From Pyrus communis (Eukaryota > Streptophyta > Magnoliopsida > Rosales > Rosaceae), in the NCBI RefSeq assembly GCF_963583255.1, contig NC_084806.1:13616317-13680316 (forward strand): a DNA stretch of 64,000 bases, read 5' to 3'. The stretch's first letter is position 1. The number at the start of each line of letters is the position of its first letter. A program made the translations under genes and the position numbers. The notes below the pieces were generated by a model. It was not told where the DNA came from. It did not search any database and saw only the letters and a list, made by a program, of their open reading frames with translations. Positions 1 to 9,483 of this stretch are shown in pieces.

Positions 1-754
1 GGGCGGGTTTAGGCTCTTTTTGGTCTTGTTCAATGCTCACGCTGATGTGTTGAGCGCTAGCTTTCTTCACTTTGCTTGAAATCTTCACGGGTGCATTTGG
101 TGTGAAGCCAAGTCCAGCTTTGTTGTTGTCAACTCCGTAATCATGCTCCTTCAACTTCTTTTGAGTCTCGGTGAGGTCACGATCTTTGTCATTGACGGTG
201 TTTGAAACCTTCTTTCCAAGATTTGAAAAGGAAGCAAAGTCATGCCTAGCCTTTGACATGAGTTCGTAGGCATTTGGGTTAAAGCCTTCTTCGGTCTTCT
301 TAGTTGGAAGAGAGCTTGGTTTCATTTTGACGCCATGCTGTGCCTCCAGACGGTTGATGAGTCCGGCGGTTTGCAAGTTTTTCTCCTCTGCAGTCCGTGT
401 GAGCTTTGCGATTGCTTCATTCATCTGAGCTAGCTGCTCCTCGATTGAAGTTACTCCAGTGGTCATGACTTGCATGGTTGTACTGCCGCTCGAATCAGCG
501 TCGGAGAGTAGGGACTCTGAGTATTTCCTCGGGCTTTCCCCTCTTGATGCCCTTAGCGAGGCTAGGGTGATCACAGGCTCGTGCCTCAGGTGCTCTTGTT
601 CCTTTGACAGAGTTAATGCAGGGGCGGAAGCCGCGGCAAAAAAAGCTCTTGCCTTACTTCGGGTTATGGTGCCCGAAATATCACCACTTGCGGCGATGAT
701 GTTCTTGTTCTTTGCTTTGATTGCAGGAACATCTTGATCCTTTCTTGATGCCAT
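1..754 (-). CDS. Gag-type N-terminal part of a gypsy-like retrotransposon polyprotein (partial)
   Basis: An open minus-strand frame of 251 codons starts at the ATG at 754-752 (MASRKDQDVPAIKAKN...) and runs off the window edge with no stop. It is hydrophilic. Around residues 105-140 there is a probable coiled coil (EEQLAQMNEAIAKLTRTAEE), followed by a segment reading GFNPNAYELMSKARHDFASF. I recognise this type of sequence from plant proteins annotated as Ty3/gypsy retrotransposon proteins, but the gag and pol domains themselves lie outside the window. The start is chosen because it is the first ATG after the primer-binding site at 799-816 and the leader between them is short. The absence of any stop or frameshift suggests a fairly young element. 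The lineage cannot be set from this part alone. Confidence 0.7.
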   Translation of the reverse strand, partial: MASRKDQDVPAIKAKNKNIIAASGDISGTITRSKARAFFAAASAPALTLSKEQEHLRHEPVITLASLRASRGESPRKYSESLLSDADSSGSTTMQVMTTGVTSIEEQLAQMNEAIAKLTRTAEEKNLQTAGLINRLEAQHGVKMKPSSLPTKKTEEGFNPNAYELMSKARHDFASFSNLGKKVSNTVNDKDRDLTETQKKLKEHDYGVDNNKAGLGFTPNAPVKISSKVKKASAQHISVSIEQDQKEPKPA

Positions 755-798
755 TTGCGTTTTTCGATGATTTGAGGATAGAGATGAGAGGTAGAGAT

Positions 799-816
799 GT
801 CCCACTGGGCGTGCCA
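799..816 (-). other. Probable primer-binding site of the minus-strand gypsy-type element
   Basis: Read on the minus strand, TGGCACGCCCAGTGGGAC follows the CA end of the LTR after a short A/T spacer and precedes the gag ATG by about 45 bases. Position and the leading TGG fit a tRNA primer site. I cannot name the tRNA. Confidence 0.6.
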
Positions 817-939
817 AATTTGTGAACACGAAAGATTCTTTGAAACAAGAAACCAGAATAACGTGTACAAAATAATATTTTTGTGTTTATGATTTTGGGG
901 TTACGATCTCTCTCAAATTTGGTCCTCTGATTCTATCTT

Positions 940-1490
940 CGTAGGGTGTAGGTTTGTGGATGAGTTGTTGATCCAAAGGGCCGTCGGGGCTTGATCTAAG
1001 GATGAACAGTTGATGAACGGATCTTCAAGGGGCGTTGGGCTTGATCTTGAAGAATGGGTGTATGGATTTCTTCAAGGGGCTTTTGGGCTTGATCTTGAAG
1101 GTTGATGGATGAGCAGATCTTCAAGGGCTTTTGGGCTTAGTCTTGAAGAACGATTGGATGTGTGGATTTGTTTGTGCTGTTGATCCAAGGGGCCGTTGGG
1201 GCTTGATCTTAGGATGAACGATGAACACTTTCTTCAAGGGCCGTCGGGGCTTGATCTTGAATAATGGTTGTGTGGATTTCTTCAAGGGCTTTTGGGCTTG
1301 ATCTTGAAGGTTGATGGATGAGCGGATCTTCAAGGGCTTTTTGGGCTTAATCTTGAAGAACGATTGGATGTGTGGATTTGTTGAGGTTGTTGATCCAAAG
1401 GGCCGTTGGGGGCTTATGCTTAGGATGAACGGATGAACACTTTCTTCAAGGGCCGTCGGGGCTTGATCTTGAAAGAGGATTTAACGAAGA
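940..1490 (-). repeat. Tandem hairpin-forming repeats in the LTR/leader
   Basis: About nine copies of a 30-70-bp module occur here. Each starts with a variant of TCTTCAAGGG or GATCCAAGGG and ends with GGGCTTGATCTTGAAG or a close relative. Within a module the first and last parts (CTTCAAG and CTTGAAG) are complementary, so each can fold into a short hairpin. The array lies downstream of the TATA box, so it would be transcribed as a structured leader. The 70-aa minus ORF at 1121-1333 is a by-product of the repeats. Confidence 0.7.
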
Positions 1491-1650
1491 ACGAAGAGAG
1501 CTTTCTTGATCCTTCGGAATTCTTGGGAATTTGGATGGTTGGAAGCTTTGGAGTTTCAAAGCTTCAAGGATTTGGGGAATTCTCTTCTAATTTTGGAGTA
1601 AAGAAATGTATTTGTGAATTCCTTGATGATTGATACCTTGATGGAGAAGC

Positions 1651-1660
1651 CTATTTATAG
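1651..1660 (-). promoter_or_regulatory. TATA box of the gypsy-type LTR
   Basis: The palindromic CTATAAATAG gives a good plant TATA box on the minus strand. It lies upstream of the repeat-rich leader and about 0.9 kb before the gag ATG. The plus strand could use it too, but nothing on that side looks like a gene. Confidence 0.5.
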
Positions 1661-1718
1661 GCTTTGAGAATGAATCACCACCACAAAATATTTTTTTTCC
1701 TTTCCAAGCACCATTGCC

Positions 1719-2035
1719 TAATTTTCCCACTTAATGCAATATTGAAATTGAAGTGGTGTAACTTATGGCCTAATTTCCCACTTAATACCATTTTAAACTT
1801 GAAGTGGTCTAACTTATGGCCTAATTTCCCACTTAACACCATTTTAAACTTGAAATGTGTATGCTTTGTCATTGCCCAAATGAGAAAAACTTGCTTTGAT
1901 CCGTAATGGATTGAAGTGTGCTTGCCTTGTCATTGCCCAACATGAGAAGAAAAACTTGTTTTGATCCTCAATGGATTGAAATGTACTTGCCTTGTCATTG
2001 CCCAAAATGAGAAGAAAAACTTGTTTAATCCTTCA
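1719..2035. repeat. Two adjacent tandem arrays in the LTR U3 region
   Basis: The first array (about 1719-1860) has three copies of a 51-bp unit beginning TAATTTCCCACTTAA and ending with AACTTATGGCC. The second (about 1854-2035) has three copies of a 57-65-bp unit centred on TTGTCATTGCCCAA. Both lie upstream of the TATA box, where LTR enhancer repeats are often found. A regulatory role is inferred from position only. Confidence 0.75.
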
Positions 2036-2629
2036 AGGGTATTTCTTCCTATTTTGTTGAGTCACACGCCATGTGTACAATTTGTACAACACGTGGCATA
2101 TGTCATGTATGCCTTGACACGTCAAAACTTTAATGCATTGGTGAACATTTGTTTTACTGAAATTTCGATGTCTACATATACAAATCAGTATTTCTGTCAG
2201 AATTCTAGCGATTGAGGAGAGAACTAATAGCGCACAACTAGAGGACATGACATTTTAGCGATTGACATTTAAGACAGTTGTATTTTAAAATAAATGATCA
2301 GATACACATATAAAACTGTCTGAAATGGGTTGGAGTTTTACCTCAGTTCCACCACAAAGAAGTTGGGATTCTCCATTGTCACCACCACTTTTCTCCCTGC
2401 TTTCCTTTGCCCAAAAATTGGAAAAAAAAAGTCAATTTTCGTGCCATTTGCTCACTAAATAGCAAAAATAAGTTCAAAACTTTGAGGATAAAAAAAGAAA
2501 AGCATCTAAAACTCAAATCTGGAAACATAGAAATAAGCAAAACCCATTTGATAGAAATAAGCAAAACCCATTTGAGAACCCACCATAAAAAACCAAACTT
2601 TACCCAAAAAAAACTCAAAAAAGTAACGG

Positions 2630-3208
2630 CGTATTTGGTATCTTATTTGAAATTTTTCATTATTTCTCAAAACATTTCTTAAGAACATTTCTTGAAAATA
2701 ATTTTCTTTAAGACTAAAAAACTTGTTTGGTGTGAAATTTAAAAAATTAAATTAGAAAACTTAAACTGAACAAAGAGATCCAAAAATAGGGGTCACATAA
2801 GATGGAGAAGGAGGTGAAAGGAGGAAAGAAAGTAATAAATGATTGAAGGAAAAAAAAGAAGAAGAGAGAGGATCAAAGGAGACAAAGAGGAAGAGGAGAG
2901 AGAGAACCGAGAGAATGAAAAGATTGGAAGAAAGACCAAAAACAAAAAAAAATGAGAAGAGAGAGAAGAAAAGAGAGAGGTAGGTTTGGAGTGAGAGGGG
3001 AGAAAGGAAAGAAAAAAAGGACTGAGTTTAAGTTTAAAAACTCTAAAAACTCACTTTTTGTGTTTTTAGATAATAGACTATATTTTTTAGTTTGTCTTGA
3101 ATTCAATTTTTGAAAACAGTCATACCAAACAAGTTTAAAGCCTAAAATTTGAAAATTATTTTTGAGTTTAAAAAGTTAGATTTAAGTAGAATACCAAACA
3201 AGCCCTAA
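2630..3208. mobile_element. MITE-like non-autonomous DNA transposon with imperfect terminal inverted repeats
   Basis: The left end reads GGCGTATTTGGTATCTTATTT. The right end, reverse-complemented, reads GGGCTTGTTTGGTATTCTAC. A second nested pair is formed by AAACTTGTTTGGTGTGA on the left and its complement near 3121-3137. The interior has a purine-rich stretch of about 200 bp (2800-3010) and no coding capacity. A half copy of the same family lies at about 62006-62153. The size and AT-rich interior suggest a hAT-type MITE, but I could not find a clean 8-bp target duplication, so the superfamily is a guess. Confidence 0.6.
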
Positions 3209-3984
3209 AAAACCCATTTGAAGGCTCATAACTTTACACAAAATGCAGCAAAGAAAAGACAAAAAAGAAAAAGTAAGCCCATCAAATTCAACCCTTTAAT
3301 TTAAACTCCAAAAAAAATTGAACACAACCCAATTGAATCATTAATCTTACCGCAATATACTCTCAATTACGCGTTGTTAACCCTTGTGTTTTCAAATTTC
3401 TCCTATATCTCTTTGTCGGTCTGCATTATGCGCAATGTACTCCTAGTTTCGCTTTGCTTTCTATGTCATTTCCGCTATGTACTCCTGATTTCGCTTTGCT
3501 TTCTCTATCATTTTTGCAATTGCCTCCTCCATCTCATAAATGATCTATTTTGGAAAATTCCCCACCAAAAACTCAAACCACTCACCAAGCGTCATCTTCT
3601 CCAAGTCACAACTCACATTGACACCTGCACCACACCCACTTCAGTCGCCACCCTTAACACCATTCTGCTGCCATGTTCACCATTTTCACCACTCCCACTT
3701 CCACTTCCACCCTTTTCACCCTTTCCACTTCCACAATCGCCCCTACACCGTGAGAATGGTAACCCGGATAAGTTGCGAAGTTTGTGTGAGTGACAATAAT
3801 CCAACATATGTGAGAATCATAAAACATTTTCATTGGTCACATTTTATAAACATCAATCATAAAATCAATCTTTATAAAATCATTAACACGTTGAAAATCC
3901 CGACGGAGTCGCATAGACATCCAATGACCTTTCTAAATCAAACCACATGGGTTATCAAATATCGGATTCATAAACACATTGAAA
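3209..3984. other. Unassigned low-complexity stretch
   Basis: I see no gene here. From about 3640 to 3730 there is a C/T/A-rich tract with repeated CCACTTCCAC and TTTTCACC that weakly resembles 41755-41870. On the minus strand both would read as Gly/Ser/Glu-rich peptide, but neither sits in a convincing gene. Confidence 0.4.
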
Positions 3985-5900
3985 ACTAGGGCTAGAGCGA
4001 CACAATTCGGCCAAAGCCTACATCTTCTAAGTTTCCATGTTCTAGACGGAATCCAAGGAAATCAACAAATCAACGAAGACAAGGGATGCAATTTCGGACC
4101 ACTCAACAAAATCCAACAAGGACCGGGTTCTAGACCACTCAACTGAACCGAAGGGAAACGAGATTCTAGAGTACTCAACGAAATCTGAACAAGATATGAT
4201 TTTGGACTACTCAACGGAATCACGGAGTAGGAGGATTTTGGACCACTTAACAGAATCCATATGGAGCAGAGAACTAGACCACTCAACGAAACCCTAGTGG
4301 AACCGGTTCTGGACCACTTAATGAAACCGAGTAGAATCCAAGGAACATAATTCAAAACAGCTCAATGAAACAAGACATGACACAAGTTCAATGTAGACAC
4401 AAGTTCAATGTAACAGCTCCCCATGACAATGGGTTAATAGTACTCTACTAGCCCTCACGTTTCTCAAATCATTTCACATACGCATTTCAAATCACATTTC
4501 ACAAACATTTCGAATATGAAAGTCAAGTCACATTTCATAAAAGTAGATCGATGGCTAAATATAAAAGCAATTTAGTAGAAAACACATTTATAAATCCATG
4601 CCATATCCACCAAGTATACTAGCATAGGGATTTTCAGGGTAATAACTATACCACATATATTAAAGTCACTCACCTAGAATTTGCACTAATGCACCCTCGA
4701 ACAATGATCAAGCGCGCACGTATAATAGTTGACTAGAACAAATCACAAGTCCCGTCTCAGAATTCTATCAATAAAACACATAACTTTACATAGTACATGT
4801 CCTTTAGGACATTCTAGATGGATTCATAACACCATGACCAAAAGTTAACTGCCAGTCAAAGGTAAACGTAGGGTCAACAAACCTACATAACTTGATCCAG
4901 AAGATCTGCACATCGAATTTCTTATCCGTGACTTCCAAAGGCTCTCATTATGATTCTAGAACAACATACTAAAATTTCGTGCTGATATGACTGTCGAATC
5001 TTCACCAATCGCAAGTTTTAGTGGCGACAACCTACGAAACTAGGTTCAAACAGTGGAATTTTTCTAAACGGATGTAAAAAAATGGAATCAGGGGTTTGAA
5101 ATCAGCTGCAATTGACATTTTAGATTCTTCGGCCTCGGGTTGGTGCCATGCGCTGTCAAGGGACAGCCACGCAACTCCATGAGTGGGCTTGGGTTCGCTG
5201 GAAAATTCCGTTAATAGTAACAAAATATTCAAGAATATACCTTAACGGCATTGGGAATATTCCAAGGCTTAATGAAATATTCCTTCATCCCTTTCCTCAA
5301 CTCTGGTTACTGCACCGTGGCCATCTAAACCTGCCAGAATCTGCAGAAATTGGTCGGAATTCTAGAATTTTTTTTTAATTGTCATATCTTCTTCATTTTT
5401 CAACCAAAATCGACAATCTTTATATGGAAATGAATCTAGGGAAGAGGAGAACACATTCGTACTTATTTGGAAGCCAAAAGATGGCTAGAGATGGTCTGAA
5501 TTTTGTCGAGAAAACTCGGCCTAGTTGGATCTCGTGATTTGTTGGTTTTTCCTTGATTTTTCATGAAACCAAAGCCATCACTGGGTTCGTGGGGACGAGA
5601 TGAACACAATGGTGAGGTTTGTTGGTCGAGTTTGGTTGGAAAATTTTATGGTTAATGATGGTGTGACTCAACAAAGTGAGAAGGCGAGAGAGATGAAAGG
5701 AAATGAGAGGGAAACCAGAGAAAAAAAAAGAGGGGAAATGCTTCTAGATTTTCTGGAAGTGAGACCCACACAGGCACACAAAACAAGGCAAGTAAAGTGT
5801 GTCCAAATAAATGTAAAATTACTAAAATACCCTTGACGTTCCAAGCGTCACAGAATCTTCGTTATAACTCTAACTTACTTTCCGTTTGCTCCCACGCGAT
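3985..5900 (-). repeat. Decayed gypsy-type LTR fragment (copy 1 of a dispersed family)
   Basis: Ordered blocks match other copies in the window. CTAGGGCTAGAG...TTCGGCC near 3987 matches about 14607. CAGAATTCTATCAATAAAAC near 4760 matches about 17580. TAGGTTCAAAC near 5041 matches about 17765. CGTTATAACTC near 5860 matches about 18615 and 40912. A middle part of repeated CCACTCAACGGAATC (4090-4320) is shared with 14390-14830. Orientation is taken from the better preserved copy at 39603-41237. No open frame of note is present and the ends are not resolved. Confidence 0.6.
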
Positions 5901-6612
5901 TGTATCGATATGTACTATACAAAATGCCAAGAATTGAGGCAAAACACAAAAGGATCAAATACGCCCACATAGAACTTCGCGTCGCCATCAGGGACATTTT
6001 CGTCCTTTTACTTATCAAAAAAAAATTTACGCCGCAAATATAAGTCGTTGTAACAATTACGAAATACAATATTTAAATAGTGAAATTCCTGAGATATGAT
6101 TTCACATACTAAATAGAAATCTAGTAGTTTAACTAACTTTCATCCTAAAAATGTAGCATCAAGGAAGTTCAGCAGAGTGAAGTTAGTGCCACAATTCAGA
6201 GATCACTCAAACATACGTAATTGAAATTGAAAGACTTGTCTGCAATTCAATTAATCAAATTTTTGTGCACTTTCAAATAGCCGAGATTTTTATACGTTTT
6301 CAATCAAAGTTCTTCTACATCACCTCATCATTCTTTTTTGACGTATTCCCAAGCACCCATTCACTGCAAACGCCAGACCACACAATGTAGGGAATATACC
6401 TTTTTTTTTAATTCTATTTTATTATCGTTATTTTATAAGGAAACAAGCTCCAACAAAAAACTTATGGGCAATAGAAGGAGCCCAAAAATATTACATATAT
6501 ATATATATATATATATTCATGTTTTATAATGTAAAATAAATTTATTAATAAAATAAATTGCACGGGTCCCAAGCACTAAGCTTTTTCCCGCTTCCCGACT
6601 TTCACCTAACGA
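5901..6612. other. Unassigned AT-rich spacer with an AT microsatellite
   Basis: There is no gene signal. An (AT)n run occupies about 6493-6516. The stretch ends where the LINE poly(A), seen as T12 on the plus strand, begins at 6613. Confidence 0.5.
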
Positions 6613-7949
6613 TTTTTTTTTTTTGAGAAAGTACGATATTCATTGAATAGAGAAATACGTACATAAACGAGAATAAGGTGCTAACAATGGACCTCAATAA
6701 AAATATTACCAGGGTTTTCAACCCGATCGAAGGAAAAAAGAGTGTCCCGCACCAATTAAATATGAAGACTATCCTCAATTAACAAATCATTATAACATCA
6801 GAAGGTTCTTCGAACCAAGAAAGTGGATGAACCATCGTAAGACTCCACCTTGCAAGACAATGTGCCACTTTATTCGACTCTCTAGGTCCGAAGGAAACCT
6901 TCCAATGCTCAAATCCCTGAAGAACTTGTGTTTGCAAACAGGTGCCCCAGATGACCATGTAATGCCGAACCTGCATTATGAATAGCAGTAACAACCAATA
7001 AAGCACCACTTTCGAACTGGACCTGTTTCGTACTCCATTGCTGCACAAACATGCAGCGGCTTCAGCATGCATAGCCGAGCCAATCCCGTACTCCCTGCAC
7101 GCCAGTGCAACCATGAATCCCCTTGTGGCGTTTCGAACTACAACCTCAAAACCTCCTTATGCACCATTCTCCTCCCAAGCCGCATCGAAATTACACTTTA
7201 TCCAACCAAAATCTGGGCGTTTCCATTTAAGATCATGAACCGATGCTGCAAGCATTTTAGCTACATTCCATTTCTTGAATTCTGATAGCCATGTTTGAGC
7301 TTTAAGTTGGACATCTAGTGGAGAAATATCAACTCCATTCCATAACACATCATTGCGAACCTTCCATACACTCCACACTAACACGAGAATCAATTAAAAA
7401 CTATCCAAAGTTACTTGTTTTGCCATGTTGGTGAACCACCCACTGAAACCTTCTTCAATCTTATGAAATGTACGAATACCCAAAGGACAACCAAACCAAA
7501 TAGCAGCTGAACGTGGGCACAACTGTTTCGGCCTCTTTATTGCAAAAACCACAAATGTCCTCCGGAAGAGCTCGTCGAATCTTCAAATTCACCTTCGAAG
7601 GCAAAGCGTTCATACACCCACACCAGACACAAATTTTAACTTTCCCCAGGACCTTGGCACGCCACAAGGCTTTCCATAAAAATTTCATGTCTGCATTTGG
7701 TGTGGAACCAACTAGCTCCTCTCCACCCAGACCATGCCAAGTACGTTCCACAAAATAAGCTCTCTTCGTTGTGAAATCACCCTTCGACTCTTTAGTCCAG
7801 ATCATGGAATCCACCGGGCTAAACATACTCAACGGGATACTTAAAATCAGGCTCACTTCCTCCTCCATAAACTAACTTTGGATAAGACTTGAATTCCATC
7901 GTAAACCACCGTTATCCACCATCAAGGATCGCACGGTAAGGGATGGGTG
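6613..7949 (-). pseudogene. 3' part of an L1-type LINE: zinc-finger and RNase H region with poly(A) end
   Basis: On the minus strand this continues the reverse transcriptase at 11988-13255 after the copia element between them is removed. Near 7868-7461 there is a zf-RVT-type region (FLWKALWRAKVLGKVKICVW and a C-x2-C motif in ICGFCNKEAE). At 7240-6779 there is a plant LINE RNase H-like domain: IKCNFDAAW, then an in-frame stop, then AEAAAC and VSFGPRESNKVAHCLAR. The 3' end is marked by A12 on the minus strand (plus T12 at 6613-6624). Several in-frame stops make it a dead copy. I could not find the target duplication of the LINE. Confidence 0.8.
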
Positions 7950-8322
7950 TGTTGGAATGTAACCCTTCAGCTGGAAATTGATGGATATGATCATTTCACA
8001 AATGTTTTCCATTTCAGTTTGAATGTCAGCCATTGGATCATAGTCCACATGGTTACTCAATGTTGTATCTAGTTTTAAGTAATAGAATTAGACATGTGGC
8101 ATTATCTCATAGGATGATACCAATGAATGGTTGAGATTATGTTGTGTATTGGAGTGTGAAGGATCTCCCTTCCTTCCGTGTGCAACGGTAACAAAATGTA
8201 TGCGTGTTTAGTGTGTGAAATGAGAGAAGCATATTTCCTTTCATCTTCTTCTTGAGCTCTGTCTGTCTTTCTTTGCACAGAACCTCCATTGAAGCACATA
8301 TCACCAATCACAAACACTAACA
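7950..8322 (+). repeat. 5' LTR of the copia element
   Basis: It starts TGTTGGAATGTAACCC and ends CAAACACTAACA. It matches 11610-11982 over its full length, with differences near 7979, 7994-7997 and 8232-8235. The primer site follows directly. Confidence 0.93.
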
Positions 8323-8338
8323 TGGCCTCAGAGCCAGG
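8323..8338 (+). other. Primer-binding site resembling the tRNA-iMet type
   Basis: TGGCCTCAGAGCCAGG begins at the first base after the LTR. The usual plant initiator-Met site is TGGTATCAGAGCC, so two bases near its start differ. The changes may have arisen after insertion. Confidence 0.75.
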
Positions 8339-8451
8339 TTTCATCGTCTAATCTGGGCGTGAAATCTGTGAGTTCATGAAGTTCGATTGAGCTACATACT
8401 TGAGCTCAAATCGAATCTGGAAATTTGCGATTGCTTAAATCCAAGTCTAAT

Positions 8452-9480
8452 ATGGCTGGATCCGGCAATGTTGAGCTTAGAGCTCCAGTTTTCAATGGAG
8501 AGAATTATGAGTTATGGAGTATTCGAATGAAAACCATTATGAAATCTCATGGTTTATGGGAGCTGGTTGCAAATGGGTTTGAATCTTCAGATCCGAAGTC
8601 TAAAGAAGATACGGTTGACGAGACGAAGAAGGAGACGTCAGGTGAAACGTCGTTCAGTGAGATTCTGATGAAGGATGCTCGTGCACTTGGGATGATTCAA
8701 GGCGCAGTCTCGGACCAGATTTTTCCCAGAATCGTGAATGAAGAGATATCCAAAAGAGCTTGGGATGCTCTAAAAGGTGAATTTCGAGGTGATAAACAAG
8801 TAAGAAATGTAAAATTACAAGGGTTACGTAGAGATTTTGAATATACTCGTATGAAGGATAGTGAATCATTATCTGTATATCTCTCTCGATTGTTTGATAT
8901 CATTAATCAAATGAAAAGCTATGGAGAATAATTATCTAGGGAGAGAATAGTGTAGAAATTACTGATTAGTCTTCCTAAAACATATGATGCTATCTGTTCT
9001 GTAATTGAGCACTCTAGAGATCTTGAGACTATTGAGGTTCAAGAGGTTGTGGCTTCTCTAAAAGGATTTGAGCAGAGGCTTGATTTACATGCTGAGTCTT
9101 CTACTGAGAAAGCATTTGCAAGTTTAACTGTTGCGACTAAGGGTGCTAGAAGTGGTGGATTTTCTGGGAATCACATGTCTCAAGAGAATTGGAAATCAAG
9201 AGGAAAAGGTTGGGATCATAAGTCTAACTTTGTTCAGAGGCAAAGTAACATTCAAAGAGGTTGGGATCACAAACCCAATTATGTTCAGAGACAAAACAAC
9301 ACTCAAAGAAATTGGGATCATAGACCTAATTATACTCAGAAACAAAACAATTCTCAAGGTGATTGCAAATGGTGTGACAGGTTACATTATGGGAAGTGTT
9401 GGTATGAGGGTAAACCAAAATGCACAGGCTGTGGGAAACCAGGCTATTCTGTAAAAGGTTGTCATGAGAACAAGGGAATG
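8452..9480 (+). pseudogene. copia gag (capsid and zinc knuckle), with nonsense codons
   Basis: The ATG at 8452 starts MAGSGNVELRAPVFNGENYE, a typical copia Gag opening. A UBN2-type capsid region follows (LWSIRMKTIMKSHGLWELV, then WDALKGEFRGD). Nonsense codons at 8929 (TAA), 8953 (TAG) and 9481 (TAG) interrupt one otherwise continuous frame. The C-terminal part holds a repeated GWDHKPNYVQRQNN-type unit, three to four copies, about residues 255-300. It then has a cysteine cluster CKWCDRLHYGKC and a CCHC-like motif CTGCGKPGYSVKGC in which the usual histidine is tyrosine. The Gag product would coat element RNA in cytoplasmic particles, but this copy cannot make it whole. Confidence 0.85.
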
Positions 9481-9483
9481 TAG

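Larger units (their letters stand above)
821..2252 (-). repeat. 5' LTR of the minus-strand gypsy-type element
   Basis: On the minus strand the LTR ends with CA at 821, just before the primer site. It contains a TATA box (1651-1660) and two tandem-repeat arrays upstream of it. The outer boundary is placed at 2252, where the minus strand reads TGTCATGTCC. The alternative TGTCAATCGC, starting about 17 bases further out, is also possible. The partner LTR lies outside the window, so neither a target duplication nor LTR identity can be measured. Confidence 0.55.

Noticed and set aside
4062..4355. 97-codon minus ORF with repeated LSGP/LSGL
   Set aside because: It arises from repeated CCACTCAACGGAATC units in an LTR fragment. 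The peptide repeat follows the DNA repeat.
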